NCBI GenBank assembly: GCA_946186175.1
Contig: CAMHMG010000024.1
Location: 1 to 18,716 of the forward strand
From: an uncultured Clostridia bacterium
Lineage (GTDB): Bacteria; Bacillota; Clostridia; Lachnospirales; Lachnospiraceae
Direction: 5' to 3'
Length of the DNA stretch: 18,716 nucleotides
The notes beneath the pieces are model-generated. The model did no database searches. It worked only from the letters and a program-made list of their open reading frames with translations, and was not told the DNA's origin. Position 1 is the stretch's first letter, and each line of letters begins with the position of its first letter. Position numbers and translations under genes: made by a program. This document shows positions 1-6,755 of the stretch, piece by piece.

Positions 1-34
1 TTGAATAGAGTAACAATCCCTGCCACCGGGTAGG

Positions 35-105
35 AAATGCAGAAGATTAAGGCATTTGTGCACACGTCGTTAGGTCGTAGAAGATGTGTGGGCGGATGCC
101 TTTTT
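35..105 (+). promoter_or_regulatory. Terminator-like hairpin with possible antiterminator, upstream of pnuC
   Basis: Positions 51-65 pair with 86-100 in a 15-position stem (GGCAT and CACAC blocks, three G-U pairs, one mismatch), followed at once by five T (101-105). That is the form of an intrinsic terminator. The stem's 5' strand can instead pair upstream: AAATGC (35-40) with GCATTT (52-57), which would disrupt the terminator. This is attenuator-like logic ahead of pnuC. I could not match bases 1-50 to a riboswitch class I know, and the leader may begin outside the window. The simpler reading is the terminator of an upstream gene. Confidence 0.55.
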
Positions 106-140
106 AAATGCTTATTATTAGACGAAAGGAACATGAAAGA

Positions 141-827
141 ATGAACATTTTCAAATCAATCAAAAATCTTAACCGATATGAGTTTATCTTATGGCTGGCT
201 TCTGTTGCTATGCTGACTGTAGCATTTATAATTAATCCTAACAAGGATTTACTGAATTTCATAGCTACATTAATAGGTGTGACCTCACTGATACTGAATG
301 CAAAAGGTGATGCTTTGGGGCAGGTGCTTATGGTTATATTCTCCATACTTTATGGAATCATCTCCTTCAGGTTCAGATATTATGGAGAGATGATAACATA
401 TCTTGGAATGACAGCGCCGATAGCAGCTATTTCTGTAATAACATGGCTTAAGAATCCGTATGGTGAGCGTGAGGTGAAGGCAACCCACATGAATCCGAAG
501 AAATGGACGATACTGATCTTATGCACAATTGTTGTAACCTGGGTATTCTATTATATATTGAGATTTTTTGATACGCCTAATATTCTGTTTTCCACAATAT
601 CTATCACAACAAGTTTTCTGGCGGCAGCTCTTACCATGCTTCGCAGTCCATATTATGCGACCTTTTATAGCCTGAATGATATAGTGCTGATCGTATTATG
701 GGTGCTGGCTACGTTTGAAAATCCGACTTATTTTACAATGATCATGTGCTTTGCTATCTTTTTGGTAAATGATCTCTATGGCTTCTATAGCTGGAAGAAG
801 ATGAGGAAAAGGCAGGAGCAGTGGTAA
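141..827 (+). CDS. pnuC: PnuC-family nicotinamide riboside transporter
   Basis: A 228-residue integral membrane protein of the PnuC family, which carries nicotinamide riboside (or a related vitamin precursor) across the membrane by facilitated diffusion for NAD salvage. The sequence is almost wholly hydrophobic segments joined by short loops. It ends with the charged motif NDLYGFYSWKKMRKRQ, very typical of PnuC C-termini, and the length fits the family. I chose ATG 141 because AAAGGA lies at 125-130; an in-frame extension to 108 would start inside the T-tract of the upstream hairpin. The gene stands alone, without an adjacent nadR-type kinase, so the substrate is inferred from the family. PnuT or PnuX relatives carrying thiamine or riboflavin cannot be excluded from sequence alone. 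Confidence 0.85.
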   Translation: MNIFKSIKNLNRYEFILWLASVAMLTVAFIINPNKDLLNFIATLIGVTSLILNAKGDALGQVLMVIFSILYGIISFRFRYYGEMITYLGMTAPIAAISVITWLKNPYGEREVKATHMNPKKWTILILCTIVVTWVFYYILRFFDTPNILFSTISITTSFLAAALTMLRSPYYATFYSLNDIVLIVLWVLATFENPTYFTMIMCFAIFLVNDLYGFYSWKKMRKRQEQW

Positions 828-926
828 ACATTACCGGTATTATTTGCGAATACGCTGTGTTATGATTTCCTTGTAACAAATTATTAATACATATGTAACA
901 GTACAGGAAAGGGAAGGTGTAATGTT

Positions 927-2273
927 ATGAGGAAACGTAAACTAATGGCGGCAGTGATGGTACTAGCTATGACTGCGGGTATTTATTCGCCTGTCAGTGC
1001 TGCAGGATATTGCATAAATGGTAGCGGGAATAACTGTCAGGTTGTGGTGGGTGGCAATTGCCTTAACAGTGATCTGGTAAATGAGATGATCAATAACAGC
1101 AACTGCGAAGACGCAAATAACAAATGCAATACTCAAAACGGAGGGAACTGCAACAATTCAAGCAACAGCTGTGATGTAATAAATGGAGGCAATTGTGCGA
1201 ATTCTGCAAACAGCTGTAATAATGCAAACATATCAAATATTATTCAAAAGTATATCTTAAGTGGAAGTACATGTGGTTCAGGCGTTTCTGATCAGGCTGT
1301 AACAAAGGCAGCTGATGAAAGTAAACAGGCTGCCAAGACCGATAGCTCATGCAAGACTTCAACGCAGTGCAGCAATGCGGGGAACTCGAAAACACAGAAT
1401 GGCAGTGCATGTAAGTCAGCAATTCAAACCGATAGCTCATGCAAGACTTCAACACAATGTAGCGATAGTGAAAAGCCGAAAACACAGAGTGGCAATGCAT
1501 GTAAGCCAGCAACTCAAACCGGTAGTACATGTAAGCCGGCAACGCAGAGCAGTACGTGTAAGCCGACAACACAGAGCAGTACATGTAAGCCTGTAACGCA
1601 AAGCGGAAGTACATGTAAGCCGATAATACAGAACAGAACGACAGAACAGGAATCTACGAGGGTGCAGACTTCATGTAAAGAAGAGCGGCCGGCTGCACAG
1701 AAATCAACAATTGAGAAAATAATTGAAGAAATTATCACAACTGAGCAAAGAATAACAGAACAGCCGGTATCGGAAGAAAAGACAACAGAACAGTCGGTGG
1801 AAGAGCAACCTGTAGCAGAGCAGGAAAATCAGGCAGAAGAGGCAATGCCTTCAGATTCAACAGATGAAGAATCAACAGTCGGTTCTATGAGTGAGGATCA
1901 GGCTGTGGCTGCAGACAGAGTATTGGATATAGTCAATGAAAACCGTTCATCATCAGGACTTCATACGTTAAAACTTGACGCAGATCTTTGTGCGGCTGCA
2001 CAGATCAGAGCCAACGAGATCGTAACTTCATTTTCACATACACGTCCTGATGGCAGAAAGTTCAGCACAGTGTTTACAGATAATGGGATCCGTTTTACGG
2101 CAGCGGGAGAGAACATTGCCTGGGGACAGACATCACCGGAACAGGTAATGAATGCATGGATGAATAGCGAAGGACACCGCGCTAATATTATGAATTCTAA
2201 TTATACCAAGTTAGGAGTTGGTCATGTTACTGTTAATGGGAGACAGTATTGGGTACAGTTATTTTCATATTAA
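927..2273 (+). CDS. Secreted cysteine-rich CAP (SCP/YkwD-like) domain protein
   Basis: A 448-residue exported protein. Residues 1-26 are a signal peptide (MRKRK, hydrophobic core, SAA end). Residues 29-97 hold Cys at 29, 37, 45, 60, 67, 75, 82, 90 and 97, an alternating 8/7 spacing built on NGGNC blocks. Residues 140-250 hold further Cys in short repeats of the type STCKPATQ. Residues 255-325 are a Glu/Thr/Gln-rich linker. Residues 326-448 are a CAP/SCP domain related to YkwD, with HTRPDGR, GENIAWG and GHRANIMN motifs. There is no LPXTG or other obvious anchor. The start is supported by GGGAAGG at 911-917. CAP domains in bacteria are secreted and mostly of unknown activity. The Cys-rich part has 21 Cys before residue 251, unusual for a Gram-positive exported protein. 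A terminator follows. Confidence 0.85.
   Translation: MRKRKLMAAVMVLAMTAGIYSPVSAAGYCINGSGNNCQVVVGGNCLNSDLVNEMINNSNCEDANNKCNTQNGGNCNNSSNSCDVINGGNCANSANSCNNANISNIIQKYILSGSTCGSGVSDQAVTKAADESKQAAKTDSSCKTSTQCSNAGNSKTQNGSACKSAIQTDSSCKTSTQCSDSEKPKTQSGNACKPATQTGSTCKPATQSSTCKPTTQSSTCKPVTQSGSTCKPIIQNRTTEQESTRVQTSCKEERPAAQKSTIEKIIEEIITTEQRITEQPVSEEKTTEQSVEEQPVAEQENQAEEAMPSDSTDEESTVGSMSEDQAVAADRVLDIVNENRSSSGLHTLKLDADLCAAAQIRANEIVTSFSHTRPDGRKFSTVFTDNGIRFTAAGENIAWGQTSPEQVMNAWMNSEGHRANIMNSNYTKLGVGHVTVNGRQYWVQLFSY
1530..1626 (+). repeat. Short tandem coding repeats for the CKPxTQ region
   Basis: Near-identical units containing agTACaTGTAAGCC recur about every 27-30 bases inside the CAP gene. They encode residues around Cys 202, 211, 220 and 230. 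The units keep the reading frame, so gain or loss by slippage or recombination would only change the number of Cys modules. Confidence 0.7.
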
Positions 2274-2300
2274 TCGGTAAAATAAAATGATTTATGGAAG

Positions 2301-2331
2301 GAGTAGAGTGCAAAAACTCTACTCTTTTTTT
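2301..2331 (+). terminator. Rho-independent terminator of the CAP gene
   Basis: A perfect 9-bp stem, GAGTAGAGT (2301-2309) with ACTCTACTC (2316-2324), has a 6-base loop and is followed by seven T. It lies 28 bases after the CAP stop codon. Confidence 0.92.
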
Positions 2332-2403
2332 ATAAACTGTGATACAATAGTCAAGATAATTAATTCAAATATAAGAGATTAATACAACAGGATGATTTTA
2401 GTT

Positions 2404-2426
2404 GATATTAATTACACTGTAATATC
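2404..2426. promoter_or_regulatory. Dyad symmetric site upstream of the zinc-ribbon/TPM pair
   Basis: GATATTA (2404-2410) and TAATATC (2420-2426) are inverted repeats around a second dyad, ATTACA-C-TGTAAT (2411-2423). It lies about 65 bases before the next gene, in a region with several AT-rich possible -10 elements. This suggests an operator, but the regulator is unknown. Confidence 0.35.
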
Positions 2427-2491
2427 TTTCATCTGTAACATGAAAAACTTATAAAATAATATAGATATAAAAGACAGGAGGATGCGGTTAT

Positions 2492-4147
2492 ATGTATGAT
2501 TGTCCGGGATGCGGTGGTAATCTGAAGTTCGATATTCCGACGCAGAGGCTTAAATGCGGTTATTGCAATAACGATTACGATCCGTATCAGATTACGAAAG
2601 ACAAAGACGGTGAAGAGCAGAGAGATTTTGAAGCTACTATCTTCACCTGTCCGCAGTGTGGGGGTGAGATATTAAGTACTGATAATACTGCTGCAGGTTT
2701 TTGCAGCTTTTGCGGTGCATCTACTATTCTTACCAGCCGAATTGTAAAGGAAAAGAAACCGAATTATATCATTCCTTTTCAGAAAACTAAGGAAGATTGT
2801 AAGCGGGAATATCAGAAGCTTATGCGCCGGTTCATATATGCGCCGTCAGGGCTGAAAGATCCTGATAAGATCAACGGATTCCGTGGTATTTATATGCCCT
2901 ATTGGGTATATTTCTTCTCACAGAAGACCAGCCTTAAGCTTAAAGGAAGCACCAGCTCAAGAAAAGGTGATTATGTATATACACGTCATTATGATCTTGT
3001 AGGTGACCTTGATGCATATTACAAGGGTATTAACTTTGATGGTTCATCGTCATTTGCTGATAACATAAGCGAGTCTATTGCACCGTATGACGTGAAACAT
3101 ATGAAAGAATTTACGCCTTCGATCTTAAGCGGTTTCTATGCTGATACCAATGATCTTGGCAAGGAATTATACAACGATGATGCTAAACAGATAGCTGATG
3201 ATGAGACGTTACAATTTGTCAAAAAGAATAAAGAATTTTCAAGATATAATATGACGGTTCCGGGTAACCTGACTTCATCTTTCAATACGAAAACGGAATC
3301 TGTTGATCTGGCAATGTTTCCGGTATGGTTCATGTCATATAAGAACAATGACCGTGTTACATATGCGACGGTTAACGGACAGACAGGTAAAGTATATGCT
3401 GATATGCCGGTTTCCATTCAGAAATATCTGATTGGAACTTTGATTCTTGCAATTCCCATTTTCCTGTTGTTGAATATGTTCCTTACCATTATCCCTACGG
3501 CACTTGTTTCCTTTGCTGCAATTATTGCAGCGATAGTTGCGATAGTATATGCTGCTGAGCTCAAAAAGATAGCAGTTAAAGAAAATGATGAAGATGATAA
3601 GGGTAAACAGGAAGCTAACAGGCTGGCGCGTATAAGAAGAGAACGTAAAGAAAGAGAGGCTGCAAGGGCAGCCGGAGTAGAAGAACCCATGGTTTCTTCG
3701 GCGAAAAAGAATAATAACCCCAAAACTAAGACTGAGGAAAAGAAACGTAAAGGGCTGCCTGTTACAATTATTATAATGTTGATATTTTTTGTGGCAAGTC
3801 CTGCAATTACTATGGCAGCATCATTTGCCGCTGTGTTTGGCAAAACCGGTGTCAGCGTGATTTCTTTAGTAATTGTATTGATAACACATTTTATAAGTGT
3901 CGGTACATTGAAGAAGATAGATGCAAAGAAAGGATTGCCCACAACACTGTGGGTTATAATTGCTGAAGCCATAGCCCTTTTTGTAAGTGTATTCGATCTT
4001 GTTAAAGACGTATATTATTATGGTGTGGTTATACTGATATTGGTAACGGTTGCAATTGTTCTGATTGATATTATAAGCAGCTATAATATTTTAGCAACAA
4101 GAAAATTACCTCAGTTTGATTATCAGGGAGGTGATGATAATGCATAA
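2492..4147 (+). CDS. Double zinc-ribbon polytopic membrane protein (YdjG-like)
   Basis: A 551-residue protein with two N-terminal zinc ribbons (Cys 4, 7, 22, 25 and Cys 53, 56, 71, 74). A soluble domain of about 200 residues follows, ending in FPVWFMSYKNN and VNGQTGKVYADMPVS, a signature I associate with clostridial TFIIB-type zinc-ribbon proteins. Two membrane segments lie near 312-330 and 333-355, then a highly charged, probably helical stretch at 360-420, then about four more segments from 423 to 530. There is no signal peptide, so the ribbons should be cytoplasmic. Zinc ribbon plus membrane helices next to a TPM protein resembles B. subtilis YdjG, a partner of PspA; that link is by architecture only. 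AGGAGG at 2476-2481 sets the start. The stop overlaps the next gene's start by 8 bases, implying coupled translation. Confidence 0.75.
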   Translation: MYDCPGCGGNLKFDIPTQRLKCGYCNNDYDPYQITKDKDGEEQRDFEATIFTCPQCGGEILSTDNTAAGFCSFCGASTILTSRIVKEKKPNYIIPFQKTKEDCKREYQKLMRRFIYAPSGLKDPDKINGFRGIYMPYWVYFFSQKTSLKLKGSTSSRKGDYVYTRHYDLVGDLDAYYKGINFDGSSSFADNISESIAPYDVKHMKEFTPSILSGFYADTNDLGKELYNDDAKQIADDETLQFVKKNKEFSRYNMTVPGNLTSSFNTKTESVDLAMFPVWFMSYKNNDRVTYATVNGQTGKVYADMPVSIQKYLIGTLILAIPIFLLLNMFLTIIPTALVSFAAIIAAIVAIVYAAELKKIAVKENDEDDKGKQEANRLARIRRERKEREAARAAGVEEPMVSSAKKNNNPKTKTEEKKRKGLPVTIIIMLIFFVASPAITMAASFAAVFGKTGVSVISLVIVLITHFISVGTLKKIDAKKGLPTTLWVIIAEAIALFVSVFDLVKDVYYYGVVILILVTVAIVLIDIISSYNILATRKLPQFDYQGGDDNA

Positions 4148-5027
4148 TACTAGGAATAAAAAAATAGGTATATATAAACTGTTTGTTTTGGTATGTATAA
4201 GCATTTCTGCATTATTATTACCATGCGCTGTTCATGCCTCTGAAGTTGATGAAGGCAGTGTAGAGATTTTTGATGAAACTGAAGATGGTGAATATGAAGC
4301 GTCTACAGATAATGTTTCTGATGACAAGACGTATGAGTATATTAATTCCACAACGAACTACAAAGCCCTGATTGAAGATAACGCAGGACTTTTGGATGAT
4401 TCCCAGAGAGAAACGCTGCTCTCAGAAATGGAAAAGATCACAACCTATGGTAATGTGGCATTTCACACTGTAGATGCTAATAACTCTACCGCTGATGTTT
4501 ATGCGGCGGGTTATTATCACAATAAGTTCAACAAAGAAAGCGGTACACTTTTCTTAATTGATATGGACAATCGTAAGGTTTATATATTCTCTGATGGTGA
4601 TATATATAAGACAGTAACCAAGACTTATGCCAATATTATTACGGACAACGTTTATACATATGCCTCAAAACAGGATTACTATGGCTGTGCATCTAAGGTA
4701 TTCGAGCAGGAATATGATCTCTTAGAGGGAAGAAGAATAGCGCAGCCGATGAAATATATAAGTAATGCACTGCTTGCAGTGGTACTTGCGTTGTTACTTA
4801 ATTATATATTGGTAAGAGTATATGCCGGTTCAAAGACTCCAAGCAGAAAAGAACTGCTTAACGGAATATTCGTTGAAAAGAAACTCAACAATACCAAGGC
4901 AATATTTACTAATGAAACCAAGAGATATGATCCGATAGAAAGCAGTTCCGGCGGTGGATCGTCCGGAGGCGGCGGTGGCGGAGGCGGCGGTGGATCGTCC
5001 GGAGGAGGCGGCGGCCACAGCTTCTGA
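4140..5027 (+). CDS. TPM-domain membrane protein with poly-Gly tail (YdjH-like)
   Basis: A 295-residue protein. Residues 1-34 are a signal peptide or membrane anchor, and 35-75 an acidic spacer. A TPM domain spans about 76-195 (IEDNAGLLDD, GTLFLIDMDNRKVYIFSDG), a membrane segment about 206-228, and a short cytoplasmic part leads to a glycine tail (269-292) ending HSF. TPM proteins commonly end in such Gly-rich tails; the TPM domain is thought to be extracytoplasmic here. I chose ATG 4140 over the upstream 4116 because GGGAGGT (4126-4132) is well placed for it. It overlaps the preceding stop codon, so the two genes are almost certainly cotranslated. In B. subtilis the TPM protein YdjH works with YdjG, YdjI and PspA in membrane-stress defence; the same role is an inference here. 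Confidence 0.78.
   Translation: MHNTRNKKIGIYKLFVLVCISISALLLPCAVHASEVDEGSVEIFDETEDGEYEASTDNVSDDKTYEYINSTTNYKALIEDNAGLLDDSQRETLLSEMEKITTYGNVAFHTVDANNSTADVYAAGYYHNKFNKESGTLFLIDMDNRKVYIFSDGDIYKTVTKTYANIITDNVYTYASKQDYYGCASKVFEQEYDLLEGRRIAQPMKYISNALLAVVLALLLNYILVRVYAGSKTPSRKELLNGIFVEKKLNNTKAIFTNETKRYDPIESSSGGGSSGGGGGGGGGGSSGGGGGHSF
4951..5005 (+). repeat. In-frame direct repeat in the Gly-tail coding DNA
   Basis: An identical 19-base block, beginning gcggtggatcg, occurs at 4951-4969 and 4987-5005, exactly 36 bases (12 codons) apart. It sits in a GC-rich island within an AT-rich gene. Recombination between the copies would add or remove 12 codons without a frameshift. Confidence 0.85.
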
Positions 5028-5065
5028 TTGATAGTATAGGCACGAATCTTTAATGGTGTCCTAGG

Positions 5066-5102
5066 CGTACGAAATATACATTTTACGATATGACAGGCAT
5101 AT
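5066..5102 (+). repeat. Dispersed repeat family B, copy 1
   Basis: The 26 bases 5077-5102 match 9555-9580 at 24 of 26 positions (shared tail GACAGGCATAT), with weaker similarity back to 5066. This copy also contains a 6-bp dyad, GATATG-acagg-CATATC. It ends 29 bases before the methyltransferase start. Confidence 0.8.
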
Positions 5103-5131
5103 CATATTAAACGGTTTATAGAGGTTATGTT

Positions 5132-5914
5132 ATGGCAAAGCAGATGACAGAGTTAGAGAAATATTATAATAAATTTAATGAAGACAAGCGTCTGCTTTCA
5201 AGACATGGGCAGGTTGAATTTATTACATCAATGAAATATATTCATCATGCACTGGATGAATATGCTGATCCTAAGATAATAGATATTGGTGCAGGAACAG
5301 GACGATATTCGGTTGCTTTAGCAGAGGAAGGATATGATGTAACTGCTGTTGAACTGGTAAAATATAACTTAGGTATTCTTAAGCAGAAGCAGAGCTCGGT
5401 TAAAGCTTATCAGGGTAATGCTTTAAATCTTAAAAGATTTGAAGATGAAAGCTTTGATGTCACTCTGCTCTTTGGTCCGATGTATCATTTATTCTCCTTT
5501 GAGGATAAAGTGAAAGCATTGTCAGAGGCCAAACGTGTTACAAAGACAGGTGGTACAATTCTTGTGGCATACTGCATGAATGAATATTGTGTGCTCATGT
5601 ATGCATTTAAAGAAGGTAAGCTTAAGGAGTGTAGAAAAGACAATCGTCTGACTGAAGATTTTCATTCGGTTTCGAGTGAAAAGGATCTATATGATTATGT
5701 CCGGATCGAGGACATAGATCGTATTAACAGTGAGGTGGGACTTGTACGGGATAAGATCATTTCACCGGATGGGCCTACGGATTATATGCGTCCTGTGATC
5801 AATGCTATGGATGAGGAGACATTTGAAGAATATATCAGATATCATTTATCTATATGTGAGAGACCGGATCTTATAGGCGCCGGTGCACATACGTTAGATA
5901 TATTGAAAAAATAG
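5132..5914 (+). CDS. Class I SAM-dependent methyltransferase
   Basis: A 260-residue cytoplasmic enzyme with a Rossmann-type SAM fold. Motif I is DIGAGTGRYS (51-60), the acidic end of strand 2 is AVEL (Glu 74), motif II is around GNAL (95-98), and LLFGPMYHL (112-120) covers strand 4. The C-terminus, CERPDLIGAGAHTLDI, is typical of a common but uncharacterised clostridial methyltransferase group. The substrate cannot be deduced. AGAGG at 5120-5124 precedes the ATG. The next gene starts 14 bases after the stop, so they are probably cotranscribed. A family B repeat sits just upstream. Any SAH produced could feed the mtnN/luxS pathway encoded further on, though that would be true of any methyltransferase. 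Confidence 0.85.
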   Translation: MAKQMTELEKYYNKFNEDKRLLSRHGQVEFITSMKYIHHALDEYADPKIIDIGAGTGRYSVALAEEGYDVTAVELVKYNLGILKQKQSSVKAYQGNALNLKRFEDESFDVTLLFGPMYHLFSFEDKVKALSEAKRVTKTGGTILVAYCMNEYCVLMYAFKEGKLKECRKDNRLTEDFHSVSSEKDLYDYVRIEDIDRINSEVGLVRDKIISPDGPTDYMRPVINAMDEETFEEYIRYHLSICERPDLIGAGAHTLDILKK

Positions 5915-5928
5915 GGAAGGAATTATTA

Positions 5929-6699
5929 ATGACAGACCAGAATACGTTTACGGAAGTGCTAAGAGAAGTTGCAGAGATAGTAAGAAATGCAGAGGTACCG
6001 ATGTCCGAAGAAGATATAATGGCATATTTTGATGATATAGAATTATCTTCCGGACAGAAGAAGATGGTGTTCGATTATCTTAGCAACTTAGACAATGAAG
6101 ATAATATAGAAAATGATAATACGGAGGCTGATAATGGAGAAACCGGAATTGATGAAGCTTCGAAGAACTCTAAGGTCCTTAAAGCATACATGGAAGATAT
6201 ATCATTACTACAGACTTATTCGGAAGAAGAAGTGATGGCTTTGTATAAGCGCCTTTTTGCCGGAGAAGAGGATGTTATTGAGACGATAGTAACGGTATGG
6301 CTTAATAAGGTGATAAAGCTTGCAGAGAAATATATTGATTTGCATGCTAAGCCGGAGGATCTGATACAGGAGGGCAATATGGCGCTTTTGATGAGACTTA
6401 ATCAATTGTGTGGTACGCCTGACTGCTCTGATGCAGAGAAGAATTATCAGGAGATAGAAGAAGGTCTTAGTAAATGTGTAGAGAAAGGCATAATGGATTA
6501 TATCTCTGAATGGGATAACGAGAAACAGCAGGAGAATACTTTGGTTGGCAAGGTCAGTCTTGTTCATGAGGCATCGCAATTTTTGGAGGCAGAGAACGGT
6601 GTGGCACCGACTTTGGAGCAGTTATCTGATTTTACAAAGTTGTCAATGGATGAACTGACAGCTATCAAAGGGTTTATCAATAAAACAGAACAGCACTAA
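5929..6699 (+). CDS. Sigma-70-like protein lacking region 4
   Basis: A 256-residue protein related to group 1/2 sigma-70 factors. Residues 1-50 resemble the helical start of region 1.1. Residues 50-80 are an acidic, Asn-rich linker. YMEDI (87-91) fits region 1.2. Residues 95-160 fit regions 2.1-2.2, including DLIQEGNMALL (144-154), the core-binding helix. The expected aromatic-rich DNA-melting and -10 recognition part (2.3-2.4) is poor. Residues 213-249 resemble region 3.0-3.1 (ENGVAPTLEQLSDFTKLSMDEL). Region 4, which reads the -35 element, is absent. The final codons KTEQH-stop lie in a dispersed repeat (6681-6729). It may be a core-binding regulator, a decoy or a truncated sigma factor. It shares a likely transcript with the methyltransferase (14-base gap) and perhaps with the two-component genes. 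Confidence 0.65.
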   Translation: MTDQNTFTEVLREVAEIVRNAEVPMSEEDIMAYFDDIELSSGQKKMVFDYLSNLDNEDNIENDNTEADNGETGIDEASKNSKVLKAYMEDISLLQTYSEEEVMALYKRLFAGEEDVIETIVTVWLNKVIKLAEKYIDLHAKPEDLIQEGNMALLMRLNQLCGTPDCSDAEKNYQEIEEGLSKCVEKGIMDYISEWDNEKQQENTLVGKVSLVHEASQFLEAENGVAPTLEQLSDFTKLSMDELTAIKGFINKTEQH

Positions 6700-6729
6700 G
6701 GTTTAAGTCACGCTCCTTAAGGAGCTTAC
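6681..6729 (+). repeat. Dispersed repeat family A, copy 1
   Basis: The first 23 bases (6681-6703) are identical to 16934-16956. The remainder matches to 16981 with four substitutions and one gap. It contains the perfect palindrome GCTCCTTAAGGAGC (6712-6725, allowing for its edges) and a weaker flanking GGT/ACC pairing. It covers the end of the sigma-like gene and the spacer before the response regulator. Confidence 0.88.
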
Positions 6730-6755
6730 CTGTAGGTGTTAATAAAGGTGATGTG

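Noticed and set aside
1..105. Known riboswitch ahead of pnuC (TPP, FMN, cobalamin, THF, ZTP, NAD+-II)
   Set aside because: None of the conserved core motifs I know for these classes is present in the visible bases; only the expression-platform-like hairpin can be supported.
1240..1614. Minus-strand 124-codon Tyr/His/Cys-rich frame in the CAP gene
   Set aside because: It is a mirror of the coding repeats for the Cys region; low complexity and no start signal.
1530..1626. Possible CRISPR-like or tandem non-coding repeats
   Set aside because: The units are short, coding, in frame and have no spacers of constant length.
2411..2423. BlaI/MecI- or CopY-type operator
   Set aside because: Those need TACA-N2-TGTA; here the half sites are separated by a single base, and no beta-lactamase or copper gene is present.
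3418..3972. Minus-strand 184-codon frame inside the zinc-ribbon gene
   Set aside because: It is antisense to membrane-helix coding sequence and has no ribosome binding site or recognisable domain.
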